64,000 nt of DNA from CAWIHA01 sp963835855 (GCA_963835855.1 CAWIHA010000027.1:62001-126000); one strand, 5' to 3'; numbered from the stretch's first letter, positions 49,582-58,274 are shown. Numbers and translations: made by a program. The notes: generated from the letters alone by a model not told the origin.

Positions 49582-50751
49582 ATGGAAGAGCAACTGGAGG
49601 TTCTGCTCATCGATGACCAGGCCGAGGCGGAGGTTCTGGTGCGGCGGATGCTCGCGCGAACAGAGCCTCCGTCGATACGGGTTGAGTGGGCCAACAGCCT
49701 CGGAAAAAGCCTGGCCCTGCTGGGGGCGCACGCGTTCCATGCCATCCTCTTCGATCTGAACCTGCCGGACAGCACCGGACTCGATACGCTTACCAAAGTT
49801 CGGCAACACAGAGGAAAGGCTGCGCTCATTGTCTGGACGTTTTTGGAAGATGAAGAACTGGCCCTCAACGCAGTGCGGGAGGGCGCAGATGAATACTTGA
49901 TCAAAGGCGAGGTGACAGGGCCGGCATTCGCGCGCCTCCTCTGCTGTGCAGTGGAACGCTGCCGATCGAGATTCGAGGCGCCGGGCCCAGGCGCCCGGCT
50001 TGGCAGAGTGCTGGCCTTCGCCGGCGCGAAGGGCGGCACGGGAGCGACGACCGTGGCGCTGAACGTCGCCGCTGCTCTCGCCCGGCAGAATAGAAGCGCG
50101 ATTGCGGTGGAGCTGAAGCCGTACTACGGCACGTTTTCTTTTCAGTTGAAGCATGCTCCCGCCAACAACCTGAGTTCTTTAGCTGCCCTCGGCACAGACA
50201 GAATCAACGCCGCAGAGGTCCATAAAAGACTCTGTAGTTTCCCTCACGGACTCCGGGTGCTATTCGGCCCCCAAAAGCCGGAAGAGTACAAGGAGATCGA
50301 GCCCGAAATAGCGGTGGCCTTGATCCAGACAATCGCTCAAATGGCCGAATGCACCGTGATCGACTTGCCCTCACAGGCTTCTCCGATGAGCCAGGCCGTG
50401 ATTCGGCTCTGCCATTTCGTTTCGATTGTTTTGGAGCGCGACCCCTTGAGCGTGCATGCCGGGAAAAAGTTCGCGGAAGTCCTGCATTCGTGGGGAATAA
50501 GCCAGCACATGACCGGCGCTATTCTTGTCAACAAGGTTGTGCTGGCCGCTCCGATGTCCCTTGACGATATTGCCGCTCAGTTGGGCTGCCCGGTGGCCGG
50601 GGTGATTCCTCCGGCCATAGAACTCTGCGTGAAAGCGAACCGGTCGGGCAATCCGATCGTGTTCCTCGATTCAGAGAGCACATTCTCGGGCGCTCTAACC
50701 GACCTGGCGCAGCGTCTTGCTGGCGATACCGTGACGGCGTTCGCTAGATAG
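49582..50751 (+). CDS. Receiver domain fused to CpaE/MinD-like ATPase
   Basis: 389 aa. Residues about 5-120 form a response-regulator receiver domain (VLLIDDQAEAEVLVRRMLAR, phospho-acceptor Asp in AILFDLNLPDSTGLDTL, and Lys of YLIKGEVTG). Residues about 140-385 form a ParA/MinD-type P-loop ATPase with deviant Walker A AGAKGGTGATTVALNVAAAL, in which Ala replaces the usual Lys as in CpaE. This architecture is that of CpaE, which localises Flp/Tad pilus assembly. No tad genes are in the window, so it may be an orphan regulator of polarity or secretion. Confidence 0.85.
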   Translation: MEEQLEVLLIDDQAEAEVLVRRMLARTEPPSIRVEWANSLGKSLALLGAHAFHAILFDLNLPDSTGLDTLTKVRQHRGKAALIVWTFLEDEELALNAVREGADEYLIKGEVTGPAFARLLCCAVERCRSRFEAPGPGARLGRVLAFAGAKGGTGATTVALNVAAALARQNRSAIAVELKPYYGTFSFQLKHAPANNLSSLAALGTDRINAAEVHKRLCSFPHGLRVLFGPQKPEEYKEIEPEIAVALIQTIAQMAECTVIDLPSQASPMSQAVIRLCHFVSIVLERDPLSVHAGKKFAEVLHSWGISQHMTGAILVNKVVLAAPMSLDDIAAQLGCPVAGVIPPAIELCVKANRSGNPIVFLDSESTFSGALTDLAQRLAGDTVTAFAR

Positions 50752-50827
50752 AGTCCCGCCCAGCAGCCATCTGCCTTCGCGTGTAAGGAATCCGGCTGCC
50801 TCGCCGAGCGGAACCTCGCCTTTAGCG

Positions 50828-50833
50828 TATACT
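50828..50833 (+). promoter_or_regulatory. Possible -10 box of the ccm operon
   Basis: TATACT lies 18 bases before the ccmE ATG. No convincing -35 box is found at 16-18 bases upstream. If used, the leader is very short. Confidence 0.35.
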
Positions 50834-50850
50834 CTATCTAAAGGGCTGGT

Positions 50851-51282
50851 ATGAAAAAATATTGGAAATTCGGGGCTCTCGTTGTCGTCATCGTCGGCGC
50901 GCTGCTGTGGCTTGCCGCCGGCGGGATCAACGAAACAAAGACATACTACAAGACCATCGCCGAGCTGAACCAGATGGGCTTACGGGCGCAAGGGAAACGT
51001 CTGCGCGTGGCCGGCGATGTCGAGCCAGGCTCGATCGTCCGCAAAGGGCGCGAGGTGTCGTTCGTCCTGCAGCAGGAAAAGCTCAAGCTGAAGGTCGTTT
51101 ACGACGGCGCCGAGCCGCTGCCCGATACTTTCCGCGACGGCGCTCAGGCGCTCGCGGACGGACGGATGGGCCCGGACAATGTTTTCCAGGCCAGCCAGAT
51201 TCAGGCCAAGTGCGCTTCCAAGTACGAGGCCAAGCCGGGCGGGGGCCAAAAACCGGTGAACCTGAACCGGGCCGGTATGTAG
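50851..51282 (+). CDS. ccmE: Cytochrome c maturation heme chaperone CcmE, Cys (CxxxY) type
   Basis: 143 aa, N-terminal anchor (FGALVVVIVGALLWLAAGGI) and an OB-fold domain (LRVAGDVEPGSIVRKGREVS, LKVVYDGAEPLPDTFRDG). It binds heme covalently and passes it to CcmF. Classic CcmE uses His in a HxxxY motif (E. coli AKHDENY); here the same place reads QAKCASKYEAKPGG, i.e. CxxxY. This is the variant known from some deltaproteobacteria and archaea (System I*). It is first gene of the ccm cluster, one base before ccmF. Confidence 0.93.
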   Translation: MKKYWKFGALVVVIVGALLWLAAGGINETKTYYKTIAELNQMGLRAQGKRLRVAGDVEPGSIVRKGREVSFVLQQEKLKLKVVYDGAEPLPDTFRDGAQALADGRMGPDNVFQASQIQAKCASKYEAKPGGGQKPVNLNRAGM

Positions 51283-51283
51283 A

Positions 51284-53296
51284 ATGGAAAATCTGGGTTA
51301 CCTCGCAGTACTGCTGGCCTTTTGCCTGTCTGTCTTCGCGATCCTGGCATCGGCAATCGGCGGGTGGAAACGCAATCCCTTCCTCATTCATAGTGGCGAG
51401 CGCGCCGTGTATTCGATCTGGCTGCTGCTGACGGTGGCCGCGGCGGTGCTCGTGGGCAGCCTGATCGCCGGAGACTTCCGGTTCGCGTACGTGGCCGCGC
51501 ACAGCAACCGCGCGATGCCGGTGCTCTACAAGTTCGCCGCGTGGTGGGGCGGTCAGGAAGGTTCGCTACTGTTTTGGAGCTGGCTGCTCTCCTCATACGC
51601 CGCGGTCGTCGTGTTCACGAACCGGCGCCGGCACCGCAGTATGATGCCGTATGTCACGGCCACGCTGCTGGTGACGCAGTGCTTCTTTCTGGTGCTGAAC
51701 GCATTCATCGCGAGCCCGTTCCAGATGCTGGCGGTCGGCCGCGGCATCACGGAGGTGGGCGACGGACAGGGGCTGAACCCGCTGCTGCAGTATCCGGCCA
51801 TGGCGATCCACCCGCCCATGCTCTATCTCGGTTACGTCGGCTTCGCCGTGCCGTTCGCATTCGCGATCGGATCGCTCATCACGCGCCAGCCCGGCGATGC
51901 GTGGATCCATACGACGCGCCGCTGGACGCTGGTCACTTGGCTGTTCCAGAGCACCGGCATTCTGCTCGGCGCCGGCTGGGCCTACGCCGTGCTGGGCTGG
52001 GGCGGGTATTGGGGCTGGGACCCCGTGGAGAACGCGTCGTTCCTGCCTTGGCTCACCGGCACCGCGTTCCTGCATTCGGTGATGATGCAGGAAAAGAAGG
52101 GCATGATGAAGGTCTGGAACATGGTGCTGATCTCCGCGACCTTCTTCCTGTGCATCTTCGGCACGTTCCTGACGCGCTCGGGCGTAGTCAGCTCCGTGCA
52201 CGCCTTCGCGCAATCGTCAATCGGCAGGTACTTCGTCGGATTCCTGGCGATCATAATCGCCGCGACACTGTATCTCATCCTGGACCGCCTGGATTACCTG
52301 AAGCCGGAGGCGCGCCTGGAAAGTGTCGTCTCGCGCGAGTCCAGTTTCATGTTCAACAACCTGATCCTGGTGGCCGCGGCCTTCGCGGTACTTTGGGGCA
52401 CGCTGTTCCCGGTGATTTCCGAAGCGGTCACGGGCGAAAAAATCAGCGTCGGCCCGCCGTTCTTCAACCGCATCAACGTGCCGATCGGCCTGTTCCTGCT
52501 GTTTCTGACCGGCGTGGGCCCATTGTTCGCCTGGCGCCGCACATCGCTGGAGAGCCTGCGCCGGAATTTCCAATGGCCGCTTGCCGGAGCGGTGGCGCTG
52601 GCGTTGGGCCTCGCTGCCGCGGGCGTGCATCACTTCTATGCGCTGATCTCGTTCGGTCTGTGCCTGTTCGTTGCTTGGACCATCGCGGCCGAGTTTTACA
52701 AGGGCGCGCGCGCCATCCGCGCCAAGACCGGCCGCAGCCTGCTGCTCTCGGCGGCCGAGCTGACCCATCGCAACACGCGGCGCTACGGCGGTTACCTGGT
52801 GCACTTCGGCATCGTGCTGATGTTTATCGGCTTCACCGGCCAGGCGTTCAACAAGGACACGACGGCGGAAGTCAAAGTGGGCGACCATATCCGCATCGGC
52901 CATTACGATCTCAGGGTGGTTGACCTTAACGAGGGCGACAACGAGAACTATTCCTGGGACAGCGCACTGATCCAAGTTTCAAAAGACGGCCGCGCGATCG
53001 ACACGCTCGCGCCCGAGCGGCGGTTGTACAAAGCGAGCCGGCAGGGCACTTCAGAAGTCGCTATCCGGCGGCGGCTGAACGAGGACCTGTACTTGAACTA
53101 CGCCGGCATGTCGAACGACAATCAGCGCGCGGTCATTCAAGCTTACGTGAATCCGCTGGTTTCCTGGATCTGGATCGGGTATTGGGTGTTGCTGATCGGC
53201 ACGCTCACCTGCCTCGTGCCGAGCAAGTCCCCGCTGCGCTCCCCGCCGGCCCGGGTGAGGATTAGAGTGGAGAAGTATGCGACGGTTGAGAAGTAG
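51284..53296 (+). CDS. ccmF: Cytochrome c heme lyase CcmF
   Basis: 670 aa, about fifteen membrane helices. It attaches heme to apocytochromes. The N-terminal region AAWWGGQEGSLLFWSWLLS, the WWD domain WGGYWGWDPVENASFLPWLT, the following histidines (TGTAFLHSVMMQEKKGMMKV) and the C-terminal periplasmic domain (GGYLVHFGIVLMFIGFTGQA, VGDHIRIGHYDLRV) are all present. The length is usual for CcmF. It overlaps ccmH by 20 bases. Confidence 0.97.
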   Translation: MENLGYLAVLLAFCLSVFAILASAIGGWKRNPFLIHSGERAVYSIWLLLTVAAAVLVGSLIAGDFRFAYVAAHSNRAMPVLYKFAAWWGGQEGSLLFWSWLLSSYAAVVVFTNRRRHRSMMPYVTATLLVTQCFFLVLNAFIASPFQMLAVGRGITEVGDGQGLNPLLQYPAMAIHPPMLYLGYVGFAVPFAFAIGSLITRQPGDAWIHTTRRWTLVTWLFQSTGILLGAGWAYAVLGWGGYWGWDPVENASFLPWLTGTAFLHSVMMQEKKGMMKVWNMVLISATFFLCIFGTFLTRSGVVSSVHAFAQSSIGRYFVGFLAIIIAATLYLILDRLDYLKPEARLESVVSRESSFMFNNLILVAAAFAVLWGTLFPVISEAVTGEKISVGPPFFNRINVPIGLFLLFLTGVGPLFAWRRTSLESLRRNFQWPLAGAVALALGLAAAGVHHFYALISFGLCLFVAWTIAAEFYKGARAIRAKTGRSLLLSAAELTHRNTRRYGGYLVHFGIVLMFIGFTGQAFNKDTTAEVKVGDHIRIGHYDLRVVDLNEGDNENYSWDSALIQVSKDGRAIDTLAPERRLYKASRQGTSEVAIRRRLNEDLYLNYAGMSNDNQRAVIQAYVNPLVSWIWIGYWVLLIGTLTCLVPSKSPLRSPPARVRIRVEKYATVEK

Positions 53297-53750
53297 CCTC
53301 CTCCTCCTGGCGGCCGCCGCGCTCATGCTCGGCCAAGGCGGAAATCCGCTCGCGAACGCGCGCGTGCGGCGCTTGGGCGACTTGCTCGCGTGCCTGTGCG
53401 GGTGCGGCAGCTCGTTGACCTCGTGTAACATGCTGCACTGCCACTTTTCCGAGCCGGCGCGCGAGAAGCTGGCGGCGATGGTCAACGTCGGCATGTCCGA
53501 CTCGGCCATTCTCGACGCTTTCGTAAAAGAGTATGGCGCCCAGATTCTGCTAAGGCCGCCGGCCCAAGGCTTCAACCTTCTTGGCTACTTGATGCCGTTC
53601 ATCGGCATCGCCATCGGCCTCGCATTCGTATGGTGGGTGATCAAGCGCTTCCGTAAGCCGCTCGCCACGGCTACGAGTGCGGAGCCCGACCCTGGGGTGC
53701 TCGCCTGCTACCGGGAACAGATCGAAAAGGACTTGGAAAAATTGGATTGA
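53277..53750 (+). CDS. ccmH: Cytochrome c maturation protein CcmH (unusual Cys pattern)
   Basis: 157 aa with N-terminal signal (SLLLLAAAALMLGQGG), a three-helix domain and one C-terminal membrane helix (YLMPFIGIAIGLAFVWWVI). It keeps apocytochrome cysteines reduced for heme ligation. The usual LRCxxCQ site is replaced by LLACLCGCGSSLTSCNMLHC, richer in Cys; after it come SEPAREKLAAMVNVGMSDSA and YGAQILLRPP, typical of the family. The C-terminal soluble tail (YREQIEKDLEKL) is of CcmI-like kind. Overlaps ccmF. Confidence 0.9.
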   Translation: MRRLRSSLLLLAAAALMLGQGGNPLANARVRRLGDLLACLCGCGSSLTSCNMLHCHFSEPAREKLAAMVNVGMSDSAILDAFVKEYGAQILLRPPAQGFNLLGYLMPFIGIAIGLAFVWWVIKRFRKPLATATSAEPDPGVLACYREQIEKDLEKLD

Positions 53751-53752
53751 CG

Positions 53753-54169
53753 ATGACCCTGATTGCTGCCGGCGTCACGTTAGCGATCGGCGTGCTGTTG
53801 TTCACGCTGTCGGTCCGGGCGCGGGACTTGCCGGAACCCGAGCCCGTCTCGCCTTTCCAACACCTGGACGAGCGCAAAGCCACGCTTTATGAGAACCTGC
53901 GCGATCTCCAATTCGAGTACCGCCTGGGCAAGCTCTCGGACAGGGACTACCAGCAGACCAAGCTCGATTTGCAGAAGGAGCTGGCCACGGTGATGGCTGA
54001 GATCGATGCATCCCGCGGGAAGACTGCGCCGCCCGGAGCGCCGGCTCCGAAGCCGGCCCCAAAGAAAACCGCTCCATCAAACCAGTGCCCGCACTGCGGA
54101 GCGAAATTCGACCACCCTATGAAGTTCTGCGGCGAGTGCGGCAAGCCCATGCTGGTGGAAACCCGATGA
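53753..54169 (+). CDS. CcmI-like membrane protein with C-terminal zinc ribbon
   Basis: 138 aa from the ATG three bases after the ccmH stop. One N-terminal membrane segment (LIAAGVTLAIGVLLFTLSV), then a helical region (RKATLYENLRDLQFEYRLGK, LSDRDYQQTKLDLQKELATV) like the start of CcmI proteins, a Pro/Lys linker, and a C-terminal zinc ribbon with CPHCGAKF and FCGECGKPM. The combination with a zinc ribbon is not standard for CcmI. It probably takes part in apocytochrome handling, given its place between ccmH and ccmA. Confidence 0.8.
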   Translation: MTLIAAGVTLAIGVLLFTLSVRARDLPEPEPVSPFQHLDERKATLYENLRDLQFEYRLGKLSDRDYQQTKLDLQKELATVMAEIDASRGKTAPPGAPAPKPAPKKTAPSNQCPHCGAKFDHPMKFCGECGKPMLVETR

Positions 54170-55287
54170 GCGATAACCGCGCAGCAGGTCGCCTCACGGC
54201 GGAGCAGGGAAGCATTGCTCGGCGAGGAAGGCGCCCATTGCGCCTGCTTTTCCGGACGAGGTGCTTGATCCTGCTCGCGAGCGCTGCCACCGCCTTCGCC
54301 GCGGTCGATGGCCGGGTCACGAACCAGAGCCTCGGAAAACCGCAGGCCGGGGTCACGGTCAGCCTGTTCAAGCTGGGGCAGGCCGGTCCGGAATTCCTCG
54401 AGAGTGTCCAATCGGATGTCCAGGGCAATTTCGCATTCAAGCAATCCGCCGGTCCCGGTCCGGGCCTGATCGAGGCGGAGTGGGAGGGCGTGGTCTACAA
54501 TCTGATGGTGCCGCCGGGAACGCCCTCGAGCGGTTTAGAAGTTGACGTGTTCGACTCGTCGAAGAGGGCCGGCACCGCTAAGGTCTCACAGCACTTCTTT
54601 TTCCTCGGGCCATCCGGCCAGCAGTTGAACGTGGAAGATGCGTATTTGCTCGAAAATGGAAGCAATCTGACTTACAACGACCCCGGCAATGGCACCCTGC
54701 GCTTCTTCGTTCCGGCTGCGGGCAAGAACAGCCTGAAAGTGACGGCGCAGGAGCCCCGCGGCCTCCCGCTGGAGCGTAGTGCGGAAGACACAAAACAGGC
54801 GGGCCTGTACAAGCTCGATTTCCCGATCAAGCCGGGAGAGACCCGCATCGAAGTCACTTATACAGTGCCGCTTGGCGATCCCGCAACATTTTCAGGCAAA
54901 GTGTTTGTTAAGGGGACGCCAACGCGGCTGGTCGTGCCGAACGGCATCACTCTGCGGGGCGAGGGGTTGAAATCGCTGGGGCAGGAACCGAAAACGCAGG
55001 TGGCGATCTACGAGGTCAACGCGCCTGCATTCAAGGTGGATATCCAGGGCACTAGATCGCTCAGCGCTGCGGCTGCTGTGCCGGCCGCCGATGCGGGCGA
55101 CGATGCGAGCGACGATTCCGGCCCGACGATCCAGACAATTCTGCCGCGCGTTTACGACCGCTTGGCCTGGGTGCTCATTCCAGCATTCCTGGTTCTGGCC
55201 TTGGGCTTCGTGCTGCTTTATCGCAGCGGAACTGCGGCAGCGGTGGCGCGCGGCGGCGGCCGGCCCGAGCTCAGGCGGCGCGGATGA
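54166..55287 (+). CDS. Membrane-anchored protein with carboxypeptidase-regulatory-like domain, in ccm cluster
   Basis: 373 aa from the ATG that overlaps the previous stop (ATGA). N-terminal signal (CLILLASAATAFAAVDGRV), then a beta-sandwich of the carboxypeptidase regulatory type (VTNQSLGKPQAGVTVSLFKL, SVQSDVQGNFAFKQSAGPGP), further beta-rich sequence (RIEVTYTVPLGDPATFSGKV), and a C-terminal membrane helix (LAWVLIPAFLVLALGFVLLY). Not a known Ccm protein. Its overlap with ccmA downstream shows it belongs to the operon; a possible periplasmic folding role is inference. Confidence 0.78.
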   Translation: MSDNRAAGRLTAEQGSIARRGRRPLRLLFRTRCLILLASAATAFAAVDGRVTNQSLGKPQAGVTVSLFKLGQAGPEFLESVQSDVQGNFAFKQSAGPGPGLIEAEWEGVVYNLMVPPGTPSSGLEVDVFDSSKRAGTAKVSQHFFFLGPSGQQLNVEDAYLLENGSNLTYNDPGNGTLRFFVPAAGKNSLKVTAQEPRGLPLERSAEDTKQAGLYKLDFPIKPGETRIEVTYTVPLGDPATFSGKVFVKGTPTRLVVPNGITLRGEGLKSLGQEPKTQVAIYEVNAPAFKVDIQGTRSLSAAAAVPAADAGDDASDDSGPTIQTILPRVYDRLAWVLIPAFLVLALGFVLLYRSGTAAAVARGGGRPELRRRG

Positions 55288-56012
55288 ATCCGGTCCAGGT
55301 CGCGGGCGTCTGGAAATTCTATGGCGATTATCCCGCCCTGCGTGACATCAGCTTCGAGGTGCAAGCCGGAGCCTGCCTGGCGCTGCTCGGCCGCAACGGC
55401 GCCGGCAAGACGACGCTGCTCCGCATTATGGCCGGCCTGTCGCGCCCCGAGCGCGGGCAAGTCGCAATTTTCGGAAGCCAGACGCGCGACCGCGCCACGC
55501 GCCATAGCATCGGCATTCTGGGACACGGCATTTCGCTCTATGACGAGCTCTCGGCGTTCGAGAACTTATGTTTATTCGCGCGAATATACGGCTTGCCGGA
55601 CGCGAAGCGCACCGCCGCGGAATGGCTGGAGCGGATCGGCCTGGACCGCGTACGAGACGGCTTGGTGCGGGAGTTTTCCCGCGGCATGCGCCAGCGGCTC
55701 GCCCTGGCGCGCGTGTTTCTGCACGATCCCGCCGTGCTGCTGCTCGATGAACCGTTCACTGCGCTCGATGACCGTGCGATCGCGCTGCTGGAATCGCTGC
55801 TGACGGACGCGCTGGGCGGCGGGCGCACGGTCATGATTTCGACCCACCAGTTACGCGAGGCGCTCGAGCTCGCCACCCACGCCGCTCTGCTTGTCCGCGG
55901 CCGCTTGACCTACGCCGGCGAGCGCACGGCGGAAATGTTGGAGGATACGGGATGGTTATACCGGCATTACGGGGAGCCCCAGCCGGGACCCGCGTCAAAC
56001 CACCGCGGCTGA
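55284..56012 (+). CDS. ccmA: Heme exporter ATPase CcmA
   Basis: 242 aa ABC ATPase: Walker A LLGRNGAGKTTLLRIMAG, Q-loop region ILGHGISLYDELSAFENLCL, signature REFSRGMRQRLALARVFLHD, Walker B AVLLLDEPFTALDD, and switch His in MISTHQLREA. It powers release of holo-CcmE from the CcmC complex together with CcmB. The start overlaps the preceding stop (ATGA) and the end overlaps ccmB by 61 bases. Confidence 0.94.
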   Translation: MNPVQVAGVWKFYGDYPALRDISFEVQAGACLALLGRNGAGKTTLLRIMAGLSRPERGQVAIFGSQTRDRATRHSIGILGHGISLYDELSAFENLCLFARIYGLPDAKRTAAEWLERIGLDRVRDGLVREFSRGMRQRLALARVFLHDPAVLLLDEPFTALDDRAIALLESLLTDALGGGRTVMISTHQLREALELATHAALLVRGRLTYAGERTAEMLEDTGWLYRHYGEPQPGPASNHRG

Positions 56013-56689
56013 ACTTCCTCGGCCAAAGCCTGACCATCGCCTCCAAGGACCTGCGCGCGGAGTTGCGCACGAAAGAGGCGCTGAACGCTTCCTTAGCGTT
56101 CGCGCTGGTCATTCTGCTGTTGTTCAGCTTCGCATTCGAGCCGACTGAGGAGCAGACGCGCCAGATCTCGGGCGGTCTGCTGTGGCTGGTATTCGCATTC
56201 GCCGGCGCGCTGATTCTCAACCGCAGCTTCGCGCGCGAGCTGGCCAACGATTGCCTGGACGCGCTCATCGCCGCACCTATCTCCGGCGCCGCGCTCTTCT
56301 TCGGGAAAGCGCTCGCCAATCTGATGTTGCTTCTGGTGGTCGAGCTGATCTCGTTGCCGGTTTTTGGCGTCTTCTACAATGTGCCCTGGACCCGGCAATT
56401 CTGGCCTTTGCTGCTGGTGGTGCTGCTATGCACGTGGGGGCTGACCATAATCGGAACGATGTTCAGTGCGCTCACCGTGAACTTGCGTCTGCGCGAGCTG
56501 ATGCTGCCGATGCTGGTCTACCCTATCATGGTCCCCGGACTCCTGGCCGCGGTGCAATTGACTACGCCGCTGGTGATGGGCCAGCCGCTTACGGGCGAGC
56601 TGATGCCGTGGCTCCGCCTGCTGGTGGTGTTCGACGTGATCTTCACAGCGCTGGCGCTGACATTGGTGGAGACTGTTTTAGTGAGATGA
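55952..56689 (+). CDS. ccmB: Heme exporter membrane protein CcmB
   Basis: 245 aa, six membrane helices (SLAFALVILLLFSFAFEPTE, GGLLWLVFAFAGALILNRSF, LANLMLLLVVELISLPVFGV, FWPLLLVVLLCTWGLTIIGT). The family phrases ASKDLRAELRTKEALNASLA, RSFARELANDCLDALIAAPI and SALTVNLRLRELMLPMLVYP are clear. The ATG at 55952 lies well inside ccmA; a later non-ATG start near LNFLGQSLTIASKD is possible. Partner of CcmA. Confidence 0.93.
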   Translation: MVIPALRGAPAGTRVKPPRLNFLGQSLTIASKDLRAELRTKEALNASLAFALVILLLFSFAFEPTEEQTRQISGGLLWLVFAFAGALILNRSFARELANDCLDALIAAPISGAALFFGKALANLMLLLVVELISLPVFGVFYNVPWTRQFWPLLLVVLLCTWGLTIIGTMFSALTVNLRLRELMLPMLVYPIMVPGLLAAVQLTTPLVMGQPLTGELMPWLRLLVVFDVIFTALALTLVETVLVR

Positions 56690-56708
56690 AAAAGCAAACG
56701 GGGGTCAG

Positions 56709-57386
56709 ATGCGACAGCGAATCTTGATAGCCTTGGCCGCAATCGCCGCGGTCTTACTCGGGCGCAATCTCTACGTGATCCTGCTGAAGCTGCCGGACGA
56801 GGCGTCGCAGGGCGCGATTTACAGGATCATTTTCTTCCATGTCCCTGCGGCCTGGACTGCGTTCCTGTGCTTTTTTGCGGCAATGGTCGCGAGCGTGCTG
56901 TATCTGGTGAGCAGGAACCTTCGAAACGACGCATTCGCGGCCGCCGTCACCGAGGTAGGCTTAGCCTTCGGCGCCGCAAATCTGATTACCGGCATGATCT
57001 GGGCCCGAATCATCTGGGGCATTTGGTGGACCTGGGACCCTCGGCTTACCTCGATGCTGGTCGGCTGGCTGATTTATGCCGGCTACCTGATGCTGCGCCG
57101 CGCCGTTGAGGAGCCGATTGAGCGCGCCAGGATGTCCGCCGTGCTCTCAATTTTTGCGTTCGCGGATGTGCCGATCATCTTCTTCTCGATCAAGTGGTGG
57201 CGCACGCAGCACCCCCAGCCAGTGGTCTGGGGTGGCGGACAGATGGATCCCGCGATGTACAACACGCTGTTCCTGAACTGGATTCCGCTGGTGTTGTTAG
57301 CGATTGTCTTCCTGGCGGTGCGGATGAAACAGGAGCAGACCGAGCGCGAGATCGATGCGTTGCGTCGGCAGTCGCACGCATTCTAA
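56709..57386 (+). CDS. ccmC: Heme handling protein CcmC
   Basis: 225 aa, six membrane helices. It loads heme onto CcmE. The WWD motif ARIIWGIWWTWDPRLTSMLV, the first conserved His in RIIFFHVPAAWTAF and the second in WWRTQHPQPVVWGG are present. The length is standard. The CxxxY-type CcmE at the operon start must be its heme acceptor. A weak ribosome site GGGG lies before the ATG, 19 bases after the ccmB stop. Confidence 0.96.
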   Translation: MRQRILIALAAIAAVLLGRNLYVILLKLPDEASQGAIYRIIFFHVPAAWTAFLCFFAAMVASVLYLVSRNLRNDAFAAAVTEVGLAFGAANLITGMIWARIIWGIWWTWDPRLTSMLVGWLIYAGYLMLRRAVEEPIERARMSAVLSIFAFADVPIIFFSIKWWRTQHPQPVVWGGGQMDPAMYNTLFLNWIPLVLLAIVFLAVRMKQEQTEREIDALRRQSHAF

Positions 57387-57395
57387 AGGATTCTG

Positions 57396-57557
57396 ATGGA
57401 CACTCGAAATTTCACTTACATGTTTTACGGTTTCCTGGCGGCGTGGGTGGTCCTCTGCGCCTACGTGGTTTCGCTCGTCGCCAGGGAGCGCAAGATCGGC
57501 CGCGAGCTTAAGCGGCTCCGGCTGATGGTCGAAGACAAAGATCGCGAGCGCGCCTGA
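57396..57557 (+). CDS. ccmD: CcmD-like small membrane protein
   Basis: 53 aa: MDTRNFTYMFYGFLAAWVVL with one membrane helix continuing through CAYVVSLVARERKIGRELKR, then a charged helix to the stop. This is the size and layout of CcmD (a periplasmic aromatic start, one helix, a basic cytoplasmic tail), which stabilises the CcmABC/CcmE complex. It starts nine bases after ccmC with AAAGGA before it and ends the ccm cluster. Confidence 0.85.
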   Translation: MDTRNFTYMFYGFLAAWVVLCAYVVSLVARERKIGRELKRLRLMVEDKDRERA

Positions 57558-57569
57558 AGCCGGCCACGG

Positions 57570-58274
57570 TCACGCAGCCGAATGCCTACTGCCAGTGCGG
57601 TAGTGCTTAAGCCAGCGCGCCAGCTCCATGTGGCCGCGTTCAAAGGCGAGTTCGGCTGCGGTCTTCCCCTCGGCATTTTCGACGCTGGCATCGGCGCCGC
57701 GCTCGAGCAGCAAGCGCGCGATTTCGTGCTCGCCGCGAAACGCGGCGACATGCAATGGCGTCAACCCGCCGGCCTGAACTACATCAGGGTGAGCCCCCCT
57801 CGCTAACAGCCGCCGAACCATTTTGGCGTTCCGCCGCGCCGCGGCCGCGTGCAGTGGCGCGACCCGCTGCGCGTTGCTGGCCGCCAGATTCACGTCGGCG
57901 CCATGGCCCAGCAGCGCCTCGGCCACGTCGTCGTGACCGAAAAAGATCGCCAAGCCGAGCGCCGTATAGCCATCCGGCGAGCGCTGATTGACAAGCGATG
58001 GATCGCGCCCGAGCAGTTGCAGCGCACCCTCGATGTCGCCCGCGGCACACGCCTCGAAGAAGTTCAGCTCAGCGCCTTGTGCAGTGAACAGCCGCACCAT
58101 GCTGGCATGGCCGTGATAAATTGCGAGCAGTATGGCCGATGCGCCGTCCGGCGCTGTGGCGCGCGCCAGTGCGGGGTCGGCGCTCAGAAGGTTCCTCACT
58201 CCTTGGATGTCACCGCTCTTGATCAGCCGCAGGAATTCCTCGGTGGAATAGCGCCCAGGTTGCGTTGCACTCAT
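57570..58274 (-). CDS. Ankyrin repeat protein
   Basis: 234 aa, soluble, five to six ankyrin repeats with the classic pattern (SAILLAIYHGHASMVRLFTA, GYTALGLAIFFGHDDVAEAL, APLHAAAARRNAKMVRRLLA, LTPLHVAAFRGEHEIARLLL, GKTAAELAFERGHMELARWL). The protein starts MSATQPGRYSTEEFLRLIKS, without a signal peptide, so it is a cytoplasmic protein-binding module. Convergent with the ccm operon (12-base gap) and single. The partner is unknown. Confidence 0.9.
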   Translation of the reverse strand: MSATQPGRYSTEEFLRLIKSGDIQGVRNLLSADPALARATAPDGASAILLAIYHGHASMVRLFTAQGAELNFFEACAAGDIEGALQLLGRDPSLVNQRSPDGYTALGLAIFFGHDDVAEALLGHGADVNLAASNAQRVAPLHAAAARRNAKMVRRLLARGAHPDVVQAGGLTPLHVAAFRGEHEIARLLLERGADASVENAEGKTAAELAFERGHMELARWLKHYRTGSRHSAA

